Positions 52,008-64,000 of a stretch of 64,000 nt of DNA are shown piece by piece. The stretch spans positions 124,001-188,000 of the forward strand of contig NZ_BCWN01000002.1 in the NCBI RefSeq assembly GCF_001592225.1, in the 5' to 3' direction. The stretch is from Castellaniella caeni NBRC 101664 (GTDB lineage: Bacteria > Pseudomonadota > Gammaproteobacteria > Burkholderiales > Burkholderiaceae_B). Position 1 is the stretch's first letter, and the number at the start of each line of letters is the position of its first letter. The position numbers and the translations under genes were made by a program. A model generated the notes under the pieces. That model was not told the DNA's origin. It searched no databases and saw only the letters and a program-made list of their open reading frames with translations.

Positions 52008-53291
52008 TCAGGCCACCTGCTTGGGTGCCGCCGAAGGCTCGCCCTCGGGCACTGCCACGGACACGCTGCCGGGCGCATCCGCAGCCACTGCTTCGGCCTC
52101 GCTTGGCGCGCTGGTGCCCGCGCCGGGCGTGACCAGTTCGACCACCTTGCTGCGCGACAGCAGCCCCACGAATTCGCCCTGCGCGCCCGTGACGGCCACG
52201 GGCTCGGGCGTACGCAGCAGCTGCGCCAGCACCTCGTCGAGCCCGGCGGACGCAGGCACCGAGGCCATGTCGCTGAGGTAGCGGCTGATGTCGCGCGCAC
52301 CCTCGCGCGCGGCACGCTGCGCATCCGCACGCATGAGCACCCCGGCCAGCCGCTTGCCGTCGAGCACGGCGGCATAATCGTAGTCGCGCGCCAGCAGTCG
52401 ATCGACCGCATGCGCCGGATGGGAGCGCATGGTGAGCGTCAGCGGCCGTTCGGTGACGGCATGCGAGGCATTGAGCACCTTGCCCCGGTTGACGTCCTGC
52501 AGGAAAGATTCGATGTAGTCGTTGGCGGGCGACAGCAGAATGTCTTCGGGCGTGCCCTCTTGCACCAGCTCGCCGTCCTTCAAGATGGCGATGCGGTTGC
52601 CCAGGCGCAGGGCTTCGTCCAGATCGTGGGTGATGAAGACGATGGTCTTGTTCAGCTTGGCCTGCAGGGCCAGCAGCTGATCCTGCATTTCGTGACGGAT
52701 GAGCGGGTCGAGCGCCGAAAAGGCCTCGTCCATGAGCAGGATTTCGGCATCGGTGGCCAGGGCGCGCGCCAGCCCCACGCGCTGCTGCATGCCGCCCGAG
52801 AGCTGATGCGGATATTGCGCCTCGAACCCTGACAGCCCCACCTGTTCGAGCCAGTGGCGCGCACGCTCGTTGCGCGCGGCGCGGCGCACGCCCTGCACGG
52901 CCAGCCCGTAGGCCGCGTTGTCCAGCACCGTGCGGTGCGGCAGCAGGCCAAAACGCTGGAAAACCATGCTCATCTTCTGCTGCCGGAAGCGTTCGAGCGC
53001 CTTGGGCTTGAGGCCCATGACGTCGATACCATCGACCAGAATCTGCCCGGCGCTGGGCTCGATGAGGCGGTTGAAGTGGCGGATGAGGGTGGATTTGCCC
53101 GAGCCCGACAGGCCCATGATGACGTGGATGTCGCCCTCTTTGATCGACAGGCTGATGTCGCGCAGACCCAGGGTATGGCCGCTGCGCTCGAGCAGCGCTT
53201 CTTTGGACATGCCTTCTTGCGCGGCCTTCAGCCAGCGCTCGGGGCGCGTGCCGAAGATCTTGTAGATGTTGCGAACTTCGATCTTGTTCAT
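52008..53291 (-). CDS. proV: Glycine betaine/proline ABC transporter ATPase
   Basis: The product is 427 aa. Walker A GLSGSGKST, signature LSGGMQQRVG and Walker B ILLMDEAFSALDPL are intact. A C-terminal pair of CBS domains (about residues 280-390) is present, which senses ionic strength in the OpuA/ProV family. A disordered Ala/Ser/Pro tail ends the protein. ATG 53291 lies just after the proW stop. Confidence 0.93.
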   Translation of the reverse strand: MNKIEVRNIYKIFGTRPERWLKAAQEGMSKEALLERSGHTLGLRDISLSIKEGDIHVIMGLSGSGKSTLIRHFNRLIEPSAGQILVDGIDVMGLKPKALERFRQQKMSMVFQRFGLLPHRTVLDNAAYGLAVQGVRRAARNERARHWLEQVGLSGFEAQYPHQLSGGMQQRVGLARALATDAEILLMDEAFSALDPLIRHEMQDQLLALQAKLNKTIVFITHDLDEALRLGNRIAILKDGELVQEGTPEDILLSPANDYIESFLQDVNRGKVLNASHAVTERPLTLTMRSHPAHAVDRLLARDYDYAAVLDGKRLAGVLMRADAQRAAREGARDISRYLSDMASVPASAGLDEVLAQLLRTPEPVAVTGAQGEFVGLLSRSKVVELVTPGAGTSAPSEAEAVAADAPGSVSVAVPEGEPSAAPKQVA

Positions 53292-53292
53292 C

Positions 53293-54147
53293 TCAGGCCC
53301 TCCGTTCGGATTGGCGGCGGCCAAACTGCTGCGTGATGCGGTCGAAGATGATGGCCAGCACCACGATGCCCAGGCCCGCCAGCAGGCCACGGCCCACCTG
53401 CAGGCGGTTGATGCCCTGCAAGACCTCGTAGCCCAGGCCGCGCACGCCGATCATCGAGGCGATCACCACCATGGCCAGGGCCATCATCGTGGTCTGGTTG
53501 ATGCCGGCCATGATGTTGGGCATGGCCAGGGGCAGCTGCACGCCAAACAGCTGGCGCGTGCGGCTCGCGCCAAACGAGCGCGATGCTTCGAGCACCTCGG
53601 CGTCCACCAGGCGGATGCCCAGGTCGGTGAGACGGATGACGGGCGGCACGGCGTAGATCACCGTGGCGAACAAGGCCGCCAGCTTGCCCAGGTTGAACAG
53701 CATGACGACCGGGATCAGGTAAACGAAGCTGGGCATGGTCTGCATGACGTCGAGCACCGGCAGCATGACGGTGCGCACCCAGCGGAAACTGGCCATGGCA
53801 ATGCCCACCGGGATGCCGATGAGCACGGAAAACACCACCGCCACCAGCATGAGGGAAAGCGTCTGCATCGAGGCTTCCCAGAGGCCGATGGCCCCCAGCG
53901 AGCACAGCAGCGCCCCCATGACGAGGCTGAAGCGCCACTTGCGGCTGCCCAGCCAGGCAATCGCCATGACCGCCAGCACGATCGTCCACCAGGGCGACTG
54001 GCGCAGCAGGTTGTCCGACCAGATCAAGAGGTCGAGCAAGGGCCGCGTGATGGCCCGCAATACGTCGGAATACTGCATGACCAGCCCATTGACGAAAGCA
54101 TCAATGGGCCGTTGCAGTTCCCGCGCTGAAATCAGTTCAGGAAACAT
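53293..54147 (-). CDS. proW: Glycine betaine/proline ABC transporter permease
   Basis: The product is 284 aa with about six TM helices and the BPD_transp_1 coupling motif EASRSFGASRTRQLFGVQLPLAMPNI. It forms the channel for compatible-solute uptake. It lies between proX and proV on the same strand, in the order proX-proW-proV. Confidence 0.93.
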   Translation of the reverse strand: MFPELISARELQRPIDAFVNGLVMQYSDVLRAITRPLLDLLIWSDNLLRQSPWWTIVLAVMAIAWLGSRKWRFSLVMGALLCSLGAIGLWEASMQTLSLMLVAVVFSVLIGIPVGIAMASFRWVRTVMLPVLDVMQTMPSFVYLIPVVMLFNLGKLAALFATVIYAVPPVIRLTDLGIRLVDAEVLEASRSFGASRTRQLFGVQLPLAMPNIMAGINQTTMMALAMVVIASMIGVRGLGYEVLQGINRLQVGRGLLAGLGIVVLAIIFDRITQQFGRRQSERRA

Positions 54148-54156
54148 GCGGCCTCC

Positions 54157-55212
54157 TTACAGGGCCGCCTTGACCCGTTCAGCCACGTCGGCCGGCAGCC
54201 AGGCGCTCCAGATGTCCGCGTGGTTCTTCAGAAACCACACCGCGGTGGGCTCGGGCTCGGCTTCGTTTTTCTCCATGTAGGCCATGGTCTGGTTCATGAC
54301 GTCCAGCGGCACCTTCACCTTGGAGAGAAACGCGGTCAGCTTGGGCGCCTTCTCGGTGAACTGCGTCGTCACCGCGGTGAAGACGGGGTTTTCCGGGTAA
54401 TCGGACGCCTGGGGATTTTCGCAGTTGGGGTCGGTCAGGCACTTCTGCTTGGCGGCATCGTAGGGCGGCAGTTCGAGCTTGACGAGATCCATCGAGCCCA
54501 CCAGCGGCGTCGGATACCAGTAATAGAAGACGACATTTTCCTTGCGCTGGTAGGCGGCCGTCAGGGCGGCCTTTTGCGTGGCCCCGGTGCCCGGCGAGAA
54601 CAGGGTGAACGTCTTTTCCAGCCCCAACGCCTTGAACAGGTTGGTGCTCACGACCTCGCAGCCCCAGCCCGCGGGGCAGCCGTAAAAGCGCCCCTTGGAG
54701 GGTTCTTCGGGGTCTTTGAAGTCTTTCCAGTACTTGGGCAGGTCGGACGCCTTTTTGAGTTCGGGCAGGCGCTCGGCCGTGTACTTGGGAATGAACCAGG
54801 CCTCGCCGCCCATGTAGATGTCGCCGATCCGCTTCACCTTGCCCGATGCCTCGGCCTTGGTCCAGGGCTCGAGCGTACTGTTGAGCCAAATCTCGCTGTT
54901 GATGTCGAGGTCGCCGCGCTGCAGGGCCGCCAGGGCCGGCAGGGTCTCGGTGGGCAGCACCTCGGACTGGCAGCCGTAGCCATGCTTGACGATGAAGCGT
55001 TCGACTTCGACCAGCACCAGGTTGGATTCCCAGTTCATGCCGCCAAAGCGCATGGGACGGTCGAGTTCGCACTGCGGTGCGGAGGCTGCCTGGGCCGCGG
55101 CGGGCGCCAGGGACAGGCCGCCCAGGGTGGCGGCAAACGCCAGGCCCAGTACGGAGCGAGTCAGGAAAGGATGGGATGCCGCTTTGCGCGGCGCGGAGAG
55201 GGAAATGGACAT
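54157..55212 (-). CDS. proX: Glycine betaine/choline-type substrate-binding protein
   Basis: The product is 351 aa with a signal peptide (ending AQAASA). The OpuAC-type domain starts PMRFGGMNWESNLVLVEVE and has aromatic residues (W, Y-Y-W-Y-P) typical of a cation-pi cage for quaternary amines. Two extra disulfide-capable Cys pairs are visible. AAGGAGG precedes ATG 55212. Osmotic induction is expected, but no promoter element can be confirmed. The 331-bp gap upstream (55213-55543) shows no gene; one 8-bp stem lies at 55494-55523. Confidence 0.93.
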   Translation of the reverse strand: MSISLSAPRKAASHPFLTRSVLGLAFAATLGGLSLAPAAAQAASAPQCELDRPMRFGGMNWESNLVLVEVERFIVKHGYGCQSEVLPTETLPALAALQRGDLDINSEIWLNSTLEPWTKAEASGKVKRIGDIYMGGEAWFIPKYTAERLPELKKASDLPKYWKDFKDPEEPSKGRFYGCPAGWGCEVVSTNLFKALGLEKTFTLFSPGTGATQKAALTAAYQRKENVVFYYWYPTPLVGSMDLVKLELPPYDAAKQKCLTDPNCENPQASDYPENPVFTAVTTQFTEKAPKLTAFLSKVKVPLDVMNQTMAYMEKNEAEPEPTAVWFLKNHADIWSAWLPADVAERVKAAL

Positions 55213-55543
55213 TGAAGCCTCCTTTGGGTTACGGAGACGCCGGACGCAAAACGACACGTCGGACGCCATAGCTTAGGGGAGGGTGTGCGGAAGACGGTGA
55301 AGACCGCCAATACATACCGGCACTGCAAGGTGCGTGGCACCTGGGACAGATAAAGGCGAAGCACCCAGGGTTAGGCGTTCGCCGCAATCAGAATTGAATT
55401 TAAGATGACTGCAGAATTGCTATTTTACATGCAAAATGACAGAAATTGAAATCGTTTTATTTTCAGGCAGAATTCAGCGGCCGGGCTTTCAGCCGCCAGC
55501 CAGGCGCAAAACCCGGGCTGGCGACCCCCGTCTTCCGGCTGTT

Positions 55544-56800
55544 TTACCGGGAGTAGATATAATCGCGCCGCCACGGATAGGCCTGATCGGGCGGGTAGTC
55601 CAGCTCGTCGGAACGCCCCGCGGGCTGGGGCTGCGCGAGAATCTGATGCAGGGCGATCCAGCCGTGTTCGAAGCCCATGGCGCAGCCTGCCAGATACATG
55701 CGGTAGGCCCGCAGAGAACGTTCGCCCTGCGGCGTATTGAGAATGGCGCGCGCCTCGGGCAGGCGGGCCTCGAGCGCATCGCTCCAGGCCCACAGCGTGC
55801 GTGCGTAATGCGGGCGGATATTCTCGACGTCGAGGTCTTCGAGCCCGGCCTGGGCCATGGACTGCAGCACGTAGTGTACGTGCGAGAGTTCGCCGCCGGG
55901 GAAGATGAACTTCTCGATGAAGTCGCCCATGCCCGCGCCCAGTTCGGTGTTGCGGATGCCGCCCGCCGTAATGCCGTGATTCATGATGAGGCCGCCCGGT
56001 CGCACCAGGCGGCGCAGCTTGCTGAAGTAGCCCACCAACTGGGCGCGCCCCACGTGCTCGAACATGCCGACCGAGGAAATCTTGTCGTAGGGCCGCGACT
56101 CGTCGAGCTTGCGGTAGTCGAGCAGCTGCATGCGCACCCGCCCCCCCAGGCCTTTTTCTTCGATAAGCTGGTTGACGTAGGCATGCTGATTGTGCGAGAG
56201 CGTGATGCCGGTGACGTCGATGTCGTAGTGCTCGGCGGCCCACAGCATGAGCCCGCCCCAGCCGCCACCCACATCGAGAAGGCGTTCGCCCGACTTGAGC
56301 GCCAGCTTGCGGCAGATGTGATCGAGCTTGGCTTCCTGGGCCTGGGCGACCGTCATGTCGGGCTCGCGGTAATAGGCGCAGGAATAGACCCGGCGGGGGT
56401 CGAGCCACAGGGCGTAGAACTCGTCGGACAGGTCGTAGTGGAATTCAATCTGGCGCGCGTCGCGATCAACCGAATGGCGCCACACCGATACCAGGCGCCG
56501 CGCCAGGCTGGTGAGCCAGCCCAATTGCGCGGCATCGACTGGCGAACCGGGCAGGATACCCGAGGCCAGGCGCATCAGGTCGCGCATCGAGCCATCGAAA
56601 TTGAATTTGCCTTCGACGTAATCTTCGCCCAGAGCACCGACCTCGCCGCTGGCGAAATGGCTGAGCACCGAGGCATCCTGGATATCAAAATGCAGCTGCG
56701 CGTCGGTGGGGCCGATTCTTTCGCCCCCGGGCAGCTGCATTGATACGGGAATGGAGAGTGATCCGAGTTTGTTCTCAATGATGGATGCGATGGCAGTCAA
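55544..56800 (-). CDS. cfa: Cyclopropane-fatty-acyl-phospholipid synthase
   Basis: The product is 418 aa. The SAM-binding motif LLDVGGGWGGLMLWA, the fatty-acid region and the FEHVGRAQL stretch match Cfa. It methylenates unsaturated acyl chains in membrane phospholipids, usually on entry to stationary phase or acid stress. It starts at TTG 56800 with GGGAGG 5 bp upstream; no suitable ATG exists before the conserved N terminus. Confidence 0.94.
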   Translation of the reverse strand: MTAIASIIENKLGSLSIPVSMQLPGGERIGPTDAQLHFDIQDASVLSHFASGEVGALGEDYVEGKFNFDGSMRDLMRLASGILPGSPVDAAQLGWLTSLARRLVSVWRHSVDRDARQIEFHYDLSDEFYALWLDPRRVYSCAYYREPDMTVAQAQEAKLDHICRKLALKSGERLLDVGGGWGGLMLWAAEHYDIDVTGITLSHNQHAYVNQLIEEKGLGGRVRMQLLDYRKLDESRPYDKISSVGMFEHVGRAQLVGYFSKLRRLVRPGGLIMNHGITAGGIRNTELGAGMGDFIEKFIFPGGELSHVHYVLQSMAQAGLEDLDVENIRPHYARTLWAWSDALEARLPEARAILNTPQGERSLRAYRMYLAGCAMGFEHGWIALHQILAQPQPAGRSDELDYPPDQAYPWRRDYIYSR

Positions 56801-56879
56801 CAGAGCCTCCCTGAGTTCACGATAGACCTTGTTATAGTAGCGCCAATCTCCCCGTCTTCAAGCGCCATTTCCATTCTTC

Positions 56880-58091
56880 ATGCCTCGTAAAATCCCCACC
56901 CTCATGCCCGCCTGGCTCGTCCTCATGGGCGCGCTCGCCGCCATGGGGCCGCTGGCCATCGACATGTACCTGCCCGCCTTCGGCGCCATGGCGCGCGACC
57001 TGCGGGTGCCCCAGGGGCTGGTCGAGCGCACGCTGGCCAGCTACCTGCTGGGGCTGGCCCTGGCGCAGCTGCTCTACGGCCCGCTGGCCGACCGCTACGG
57101 GCGCAAGCCACCCCTGCTCGTGGGGCTGGCCCTCTTCGTGGTGGCCTCGCTCGGCTGCGCGCTCAGCACCAGCATCGACCAGCTGCTGTTGTGGCGCGTG
57201 GTGCAGGCCTTCGGCGGGGCCGCCGGCATGGTGGTGCCGCGCGCCGTCATCCGCGACCACCTCGATACGCAAGAGGCCGCCAAGGCGCTGTCGCTGCTCA
57301 TGCTGGTGATGGGCGTCATGCCCATCCTCGCGCCGCTGCTGGGCGGCCAGGCGGTCACGCTGGGCACCTGGCGCACGGTGTTCTACCTGATGGTGCTGGC
57401 CGGCGTCGGCCTGTGGCTGGCCGTGGCCCTGCGCATGCGCGAATCGCTCGAACCCGCGCGCCGCACGCCACTGGCCGTGACCACCATCCTCGGCAACTTC
57501 CGCCTGCTGCTGGCGCACAAGGGCTTCATGGGCTACGCCCTGGCCGGGGGCCTGGGCTCGGCGGGCATGTTCGCCTACATTTCGGGCTCGCCCCAGGTCT
57601 TCATCAGCATCTACGGCATCGACCCGCGCTGGTTCGGCCTGCTGTTCGGCCTGAACGCCGCCTCGCTCATCCTGGCCGCGCAGCTGAGTGCCCGGCTGCT
57701 GAATCGCCACCGCCCCATCCGGCTGCTGGCGCGCGCGCAGGTGACGCTGGTGCTGATGACCGTCGGCGCCCTGCTGCTGACCTTGCTGGGCTGGATCAAC
57801 CTGCCGCTGCTCATGCTGTGCCTCATGGGCTTCATGGCCAGCCAGGGCTTCGTCGGCCCCAATTCGGCCGCCCTGGCCCTGGCCGAACAAGGCCCGCGAC
57901 TGGGCACCGCCTCGGCGCTGATGGGTTCGCTGCAGATGTTCTGCGGCGCCCTGGCCGGCTGGGCGGTCAGCCTGTGGCACACGGACACCCCGCTGCCGCT
58001 CACGGCGGTGCTGGCCGCCTGCGCCGTGTTATCGTGGCTGTCCAGCCGCGTGGGCATGGCCCACTCGGCCGCGAAGGCACAGGCCGCTTGA
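56880..58091 (+). CDS. Bcr/CflA family MFS drug exporter
   Basis: The product is 403 aa with 12 TM helices. The N-terminal motif MGPLAIDMYLPAFGAMARDL and loop 2-3 motif GPLADRYGRKP identify the Bcr/CflA subfamily (bicyclomycin, chloramphenicol, florfenicol efflux). Substrate range is not inferable. It is divergent from cfa. Confidence 0.9.
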   Translation: MPRKIPTLMPAWLVLMGALAAMGPLAIDMYLPAFGAMARDLRVPQGLVERTLASYLLGLALAQLLYGPLADRYGRKPPLLVGLALFVVASLGCALSTSIDQLLLWRVVQAFGGAAGMVVPRAVIRDHLDTQEAAKALSLLMLVMGVMPILAPLLGGQAVTLGTWRTVFYLMVLAGVGLWLAVALRMRESLEPARRTPLAVTTILGNFRLLLAHKGFMGYALAGGLGSAGMFAYISGSPQVFISIYGIDPRWFGLLFGLNAASLILAAQLSARLLNRHRPIRLLARAQVTLVLMTVGALLLTLLGWINLPLLMLCLMGFMASQGFVGPNSAALALAEQGPRLGTASALMGSLQMFCGALAGWAVSLWHTDTPLPLTAVLAACAVLSWLSSRVGMAHSAAKAQAA

Positions 58092-58155
58092 TCTGCCTGG
58101 GCTTTTCAGTATAGAATCTTAGGCTTTCCTGATACAGACACACAGAGGTGAGACC

Positions 58156-58392
58156 ATGGCACGCGTATGCCAAGTAACCGGCAAAGGCCCAATGGTGGGC
58201 AACAACGTCTCGCACGCGAACAACAAAACCAAGCGTCGTTTCCTGCCCAACCTGCAATCGCGCCGGTTCTGGGTTGAATCCGAAAACCGCTGGGTGCGTC
58301 TTCGCGTGTCCACGAAAGCCCTGCGCACCATCGACAAGAACGGCATCGATTCCGTCCTGGCCGACCTGCGTGCCCGCGGCGAACTGGCCTGA
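58156..58392 (+). CDS. rpmB: 50S ribosomal protein L28
   Basis: The product is 78 aa, full length, starting [20 protein letters not shown]. rpmG follows after 19 bp, the conserved proteobacterial pair. It has no zinc-binding cysteine set, so it is the zinc-free form. Confidence 0.97.
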   Translation: MARVCQVTGKGPMVGNNVSHANNKTKRRFLPNLQSRRFWVESENRWVRLRVSTKALRTIDKNGIDSVLADLRARGELA

Positions 58393-58411
58393 TCGGCCCT
58401 AGGAGCACATC

Positions 58412-58579
58412 ATGGCAAAAGGTATCCGCGAGAAAATCAAGCTCGAATCCACGGCTGGTACGGGTCACTTCTACACGACCACCAAAAACAAACGCAACAT
58501 GCCCGAGAAGATGCTGATCAAGAAGTTCGATCCGGTCGCCCGCAAGCACGTTGACTACAAAGAAACCAAGCTGAAGTAA
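58412..58579 (+). CDS. rpmG: 50S ribosomal protein L33
   Basis: The product is 55 aa, starting [20 protein letters not shown] and ending YKETKLK. AGGAG lies 6 bp before the ATG. The Cys-pair zinc motif of type-A L33 is absent, so this is a zinc-independent form. It is too short for many gene finders but unmistakable. Confidence 0.97.
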   Translation: MAKGIREKIKLESTAGTGHFYTTTKNKRNMPEKMLIKKFDPVARKHVDYKETKLK

Positions 58580-58617
58580 TCCGGGGTGCCTCTCCCGGCC
58601 GTCTCACCGGTTTCTTG

Positions 58618-58645
58618 AAATCCCCGCCCCCGAGCGGGGATTTTT
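58618..58645 (+). terminator. Rho-independent terminator after rpmBG
   Basis: A 10-bp stem (58618-58627 with 58634-58643, AAATCCCCGC / GCGGGGATTT) is followed by a T run, 39 bp after rpmG. Confidence 0.9.
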
Positions 58646-58789
58646 CATGTGGGCGGCCCGCACCGCATGCTCATGCGCCCGCCCAGGCCGCAAGAACAGC
58701 CGCCTTCGGCCCGGCGTTTCTTAATCGCCCGCCATTGCATCCTATAATGTCTGGCTTGGCACACATCCATCAATTACCCAGACAGATCC

Positions 58790-61437
<2,648 letters not shown>

Positions 61438-61441
<4 letters not shown>

Positions 61442-62070
61442 TTGCGATGGCCTTTGCCCAAGCCCTTGCCCACCGCGCCCGCCTCGGGCTGGCCCTGGCC
61501 TGCCTGCTGGCGCTGGGCGCCTGCGGCTTCCACCTGAAGGGGGCCACCCCGCTGCCCTTCCACAGCATCTACACCAACATCGACCTCGACTCCGAGTTCG
61601 GCGCCCGTCTCAAGCGCACCGTGCTGGCCAACTCGCCCGACACGCGCTTTACGCAGCAGCGCCAGCAGGCCGACGTCTACCTGCACCAGATTTCCGAAGA
61701 CCAGAACCTGCGCCAGCTGTCCATCGACGCCGAGGGCCGGGTCGAAGAATACGAACTCGACCTCAACTTCAGCTTCGAGCTGCTCGACAAGCAGGGGCAC
61801 CTGCTGCTGGCGCCCACCACGTTGCGCAGCGTGCGCGAGCTGCCCTACAACGACCGCATCGTGCAGGCCAAGGAAAGCGAAATCACACGCACCTTCAAAG
61901 ACATGCGCAACAGCATGATCGACCAGATCCTGCGCCGCATGAGCGCGCCCGACGTGCAGGCGGCCTACCGCAACGCGGACGAACGCCCGCTGGTGCAAAT
62001 CCCCAGCGACGCCATCCGGCGCTCGGGCCAGCGCGATACACCCGCCGCACCAGGCACCCGGCCCTACTGA
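61438..62070 (+). CDS. lptE: LPS-assembly lipoprotein LptE
   Basis: The product is 210 aa. A lipoprotein signal with lipobox LGAC ([13 protein letters not shown]) precedes the LptE/RlpB domain ([20 protein letters not shown]). It plugs the LptD barrel that inserts LPS in the outer membrane. ATG 61438 overlaps leuS; ATG 61447 is an alternative without effect on the mature protein. Confidence 0.95.
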
Positions 62071-62073
62071 GCC

Positions 62074-63123
62074 ATGGTCGCACGCGCTCCAGACGCCGAT
62101 CAGCTCATTGCTCAGTTCGCGTCCGGGCGCGAGCTGCCCCCCTGCACAGTGCTGGCGGGCGACGAAATCCTGCTCGTCACCGAAGTGGCCGATGCCTGGC
62201 GCGCCGCCGCCACGCGCCAGGGCTGCGGCGAACGCAGCCACCTGGTGATGGATGCCCGCAGCGACTGGTCAGTCGCCTTGGCGACGGCGCGCAACACCTC
62301 GCTCTTTGGCGATCTGCGCATGCTGGAGATCAGCCTGCCCACGGGCAAGCCCGGCAAGGCCGGGGCCGAGGCCCTGCAGGCGCTGGCCACCATGAGCGCC
62401 GACGGCTCGGTGCCCGACGTGCGCATCCTCATCCGCCTGCCCCTGCTCGACCGGGCCACCCAGCAGACCAAGTGGGCCCAGGCGCTCAGAAGCCACACCG
62501 TCTGGCTGGACGTGCCCACCATCGCGCGCACGGCACTGCCCGCCTGGGTGGCGGGGCGCCTGGCGCGCCAGCAGCACCAGGCCGACGCCGAAACCCTGGC
62601 CTGGCTGTGCGAGAAGGTCGAAGGCAATCTGCTGGCGGCCCACCAGGAAATCCAGAAGCTCGCCCTGCTCTACCCGGCGGGCGCCTTGTCGCTCGAACAA
62701 ATGCAGGCGGCCGTGCTCAACGTGGCCCGCTACAATCTCTACGACCTGCGCGACGCCATGCTGGCGGGCCAGGCCAGCCGGGCACTCACGGTGCTGGCCG
62801 GCTTGCGGGCCGAGGGCGAGAACCTGGTGCTGGTGCTCTGGGCCGTGGGCGAAGAAGTGCGCGTGCTCGCACGCCTGAGCCAGGCCGGGGCCGGGCTCGA
62901 CACCGCCTTGCGCGCGCAGCGCGTCTTTGGCGCACGCGAACGGCTCGTGCGCCAGGCCCTGCAGCGCGTCCCGGCGCGCGCCTGGGCGCCAGCCCTGCGC
63001 CACGCCTTCGAGATCGACTGCCTCATCAAAGGCATCCCGACCGATGGTCGGCTGCAAGACCCCTGGGACGAGCTCGCCCGGCTCGTGCTGCGCATCGCCG
63101 TCGCGGGCAGCCGCCGTCCCTGA
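62074..63123 (+). CDS. holA: DNA polymerase III subunit delta
   Basis: The product is 349 aa and loads the beta clamp as part of the clamp-loader complex. The N-terminal [18 protein letters not shown] and the central [18 protein letters not shown] segments match HolA. It follows lptE by 3 bp, the usual order. Confidence 0.95.
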   Translation: MVARAPDADQLIAQFASGRELPPCTVLAGDEILLVTEVADAWRAAATRQGCGERSHLVMDARSDWSVALATARNTSLFGDLRMLEISLPTGKPGKAGAEALQALATMSADGSVPDVRILIRLPLLDRATQQTKWAQALRSHTVWLDVPTIARTALPAWVAGRLARQQHQADAETLAWLCEKVEGNLLAAHQEIQKLALLYPAGALSLEQMQAAVLNVARYNLYDLRDAMLAGQASRALTVLAGLRAEGENLVLVLWAVGEEVRVLARLSQAGAGLDTALRAQRVFGARERLVRQALQRVPARAWAPALRHAFEIDCLIKGIPTDGRLQDPWDELARLVLRIAVAGSRRP

Positions 63124-63145
63124 CCCTTTCACCCCCAGGCTTGCC

Positions 63146-64000
63146 ATGACATCCTCCGCTACTGTTTCCACCCCCCTGCAGACCCTGGGCCGCCAGGCCC
63201 GCCAGGCCGCGCGCCAGATGCGGGTGGCCTCGGGCCAGGCCAAGTCCGCCGCCCTGCTGGCCATGGCCGACGCGCTGCGCGCGCAGCGCGCCTGGCTGCA
63301 GGCCGAAAACGACCGCGACTTGCAGGCAGCGGCGCAAAACGGTCTCGCAGCGCCACTGATGGATCGCCTGCGCCTGTCCGACAAGGCGCTGGACACCATG
63401 GCCGCGGGCCTGGCCCAGATCGCCGCCATGCCGGATCCCATCGGCGGCCTGAGCGAGACCACGGTGCGGCCCAACGGCATGCGGGTGGCGCGCATGCGGG
63501 TGCCGTTGGGGGTCATTGGCATCATCTACGAATCCCGCCCCAACGTGACGATCGACGCGGCGGCGCTGTGCCTGAAATCGGGCAACGCCACCATTTTGCG
63601 CGGCGGCAGCGAAGCCTTTCATTCCAACCAGGCCCTGGGCACCATCATCCAGGCAGGCCTGAAAGCCGCCGGGTTGCCGCCAGCAGCCGTCCAGGTGGTG
63701 GACACCACCGACCGCGCCGCCGTGGGCGAGATGGTGACGCTCACCGACTACATCGACGTCATCATCCCACGCGGCGGCAAGGGGCTCATCCAGCGGCTCT
63801 CGCGCGAGGCCCGCGTACCGCTCATCAAGCACCTGGAAGGCAACTGCCACATCTACGTCGATCGGGCGGCGCAGCTGGATCAGGCCACCGAGATCGTCAT
63901 CAACGCCAAGACCTACCGCTGCGGCATCTGCGGCGCCATGGAAACCTTGTTGGTGCACCAGGACGTGGCGGCCCAGTGGCTGCCGGTGGTGGGCCAACGC
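63146..64000 (+). CDS. proA: Gamma-glutamyl phosphate reductase (partial, cut by window end)
   Basis: The visible 285 residues include the N-terminal helical region, the NAD(P)-binding [21 protein letters not shown] and the catalytic Cys within [16 protein letters not shown]. It reduces gamma-glutamyl phosphate in proline synthesis. The frame stays open to the window edge, so about a third of the protein lies beyond. It starts 22 bp after holA. Confidence 0.97.
   Translation, partial: MTSSATVSTPLQTLGRQARQAARQMRVASGQAKSAALLAMADALRAQRAWLQAENDRDLQAAAQNGLAAPLMDRLRLSDKALDTMAAGLAQIAAMPDPIGGLSETTVRPNGMRVARMRVPLGVIGIIYESRPNVTIDAAALCLKSGNATILRGGSEAFHSNQALGTIIQAGLKAAGLPPAAVQVVDTTDRAAVGEMVTLTDYIDVIIPRGGKGLIQRLSREARVPLIKHLEGNCHIYVDRAAQLDQATEIVINAKTYRCGICGAMETLLVHQDVAAQWLPVVGQR

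Overview
The window comes from a GC-rich betaproteobacterium, most probably a member of the Alcaligenaceae (Bordetella/Achromobacter/Castellaniella-like). The evidence is the tmRNA tag peptide ANDERFALAA, Burkholderiales-type core genes (leuS-lptE-holA-proA, fkpB-ispH, rpmB-rpmG) and high-GC codon use. The genus cannot be fixed from the sequence alone.

Positions 1-16,697 are the right part of an integrated element. A tyrosine integrase and excisionase-like genes abut the 3' end of ssrA (tmRNA), a classic island target. The visible cargo is copper handling. The first block starts at a CueR/MerR-type promoter (35-65) and encodes an exported Cys/His protein, two very small membrane proteins, a Met-rich multicopper-oxidase-like protein with altered copper ligands, a DsbD-like thiol reductase split into two genes, and a DUF411 protein. 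A periplasmic cupin follows. A divergent copRS-type two-component system (5,930-8,020) separates this from a second block: a small exported protein, a 4-TM protein, canonical copA and copB, a cupredoxin and a membrane-anchored cytochrome c. Perfect ATTAC-N6-GTAAT palindromes lie at copR and before copA. A decayed P1B-type ATPase remnant and a YdaS-like regulator lie between the copper genes and the integrase. The left end of the element is outside the window.

From 17 to 27 kb lie core and accessory chromosomal genes: dienelactone hydrolase, a small secreted protein, an FMN reductase/pirin/LysR group, lipA, an ArnT-like glycosyltransferase, a PAS-GGDEF-EAL protein and ribA. Positions 27,318-37,916 hold a visibly lower-GC, tightly packed ten-gene minus-strand operon. 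It encodes a ribose-type ABC importer with two permeases, an unrecognised 185-aa protein, a metallo-beta-lactamase-fold hydrolase, a lambda-crystallin-type dehydrogenase, a HisD-like dehydrogenase, an SDR and a LacI regulator. A perfect LacI-type operator lies just upstream. It looks like an uptake and oxidation pathway for an unidentified polyol, aldonate or lactone.

From 38 to 64 kb the content is mostly core: a Liv-type ABC operon with a LivM-LivG fusion, fkpB-ispH-dehydrogenase-DUF945, radC, rpmE2, a second ArnT-like protein with a MATE exporter, proXWV-type osmolyte uptake, cfa, a Bcr/CflA exporter, rpmB-rpmG and leuS-lptE-holA-proA. The last gene is cut by the window edge.
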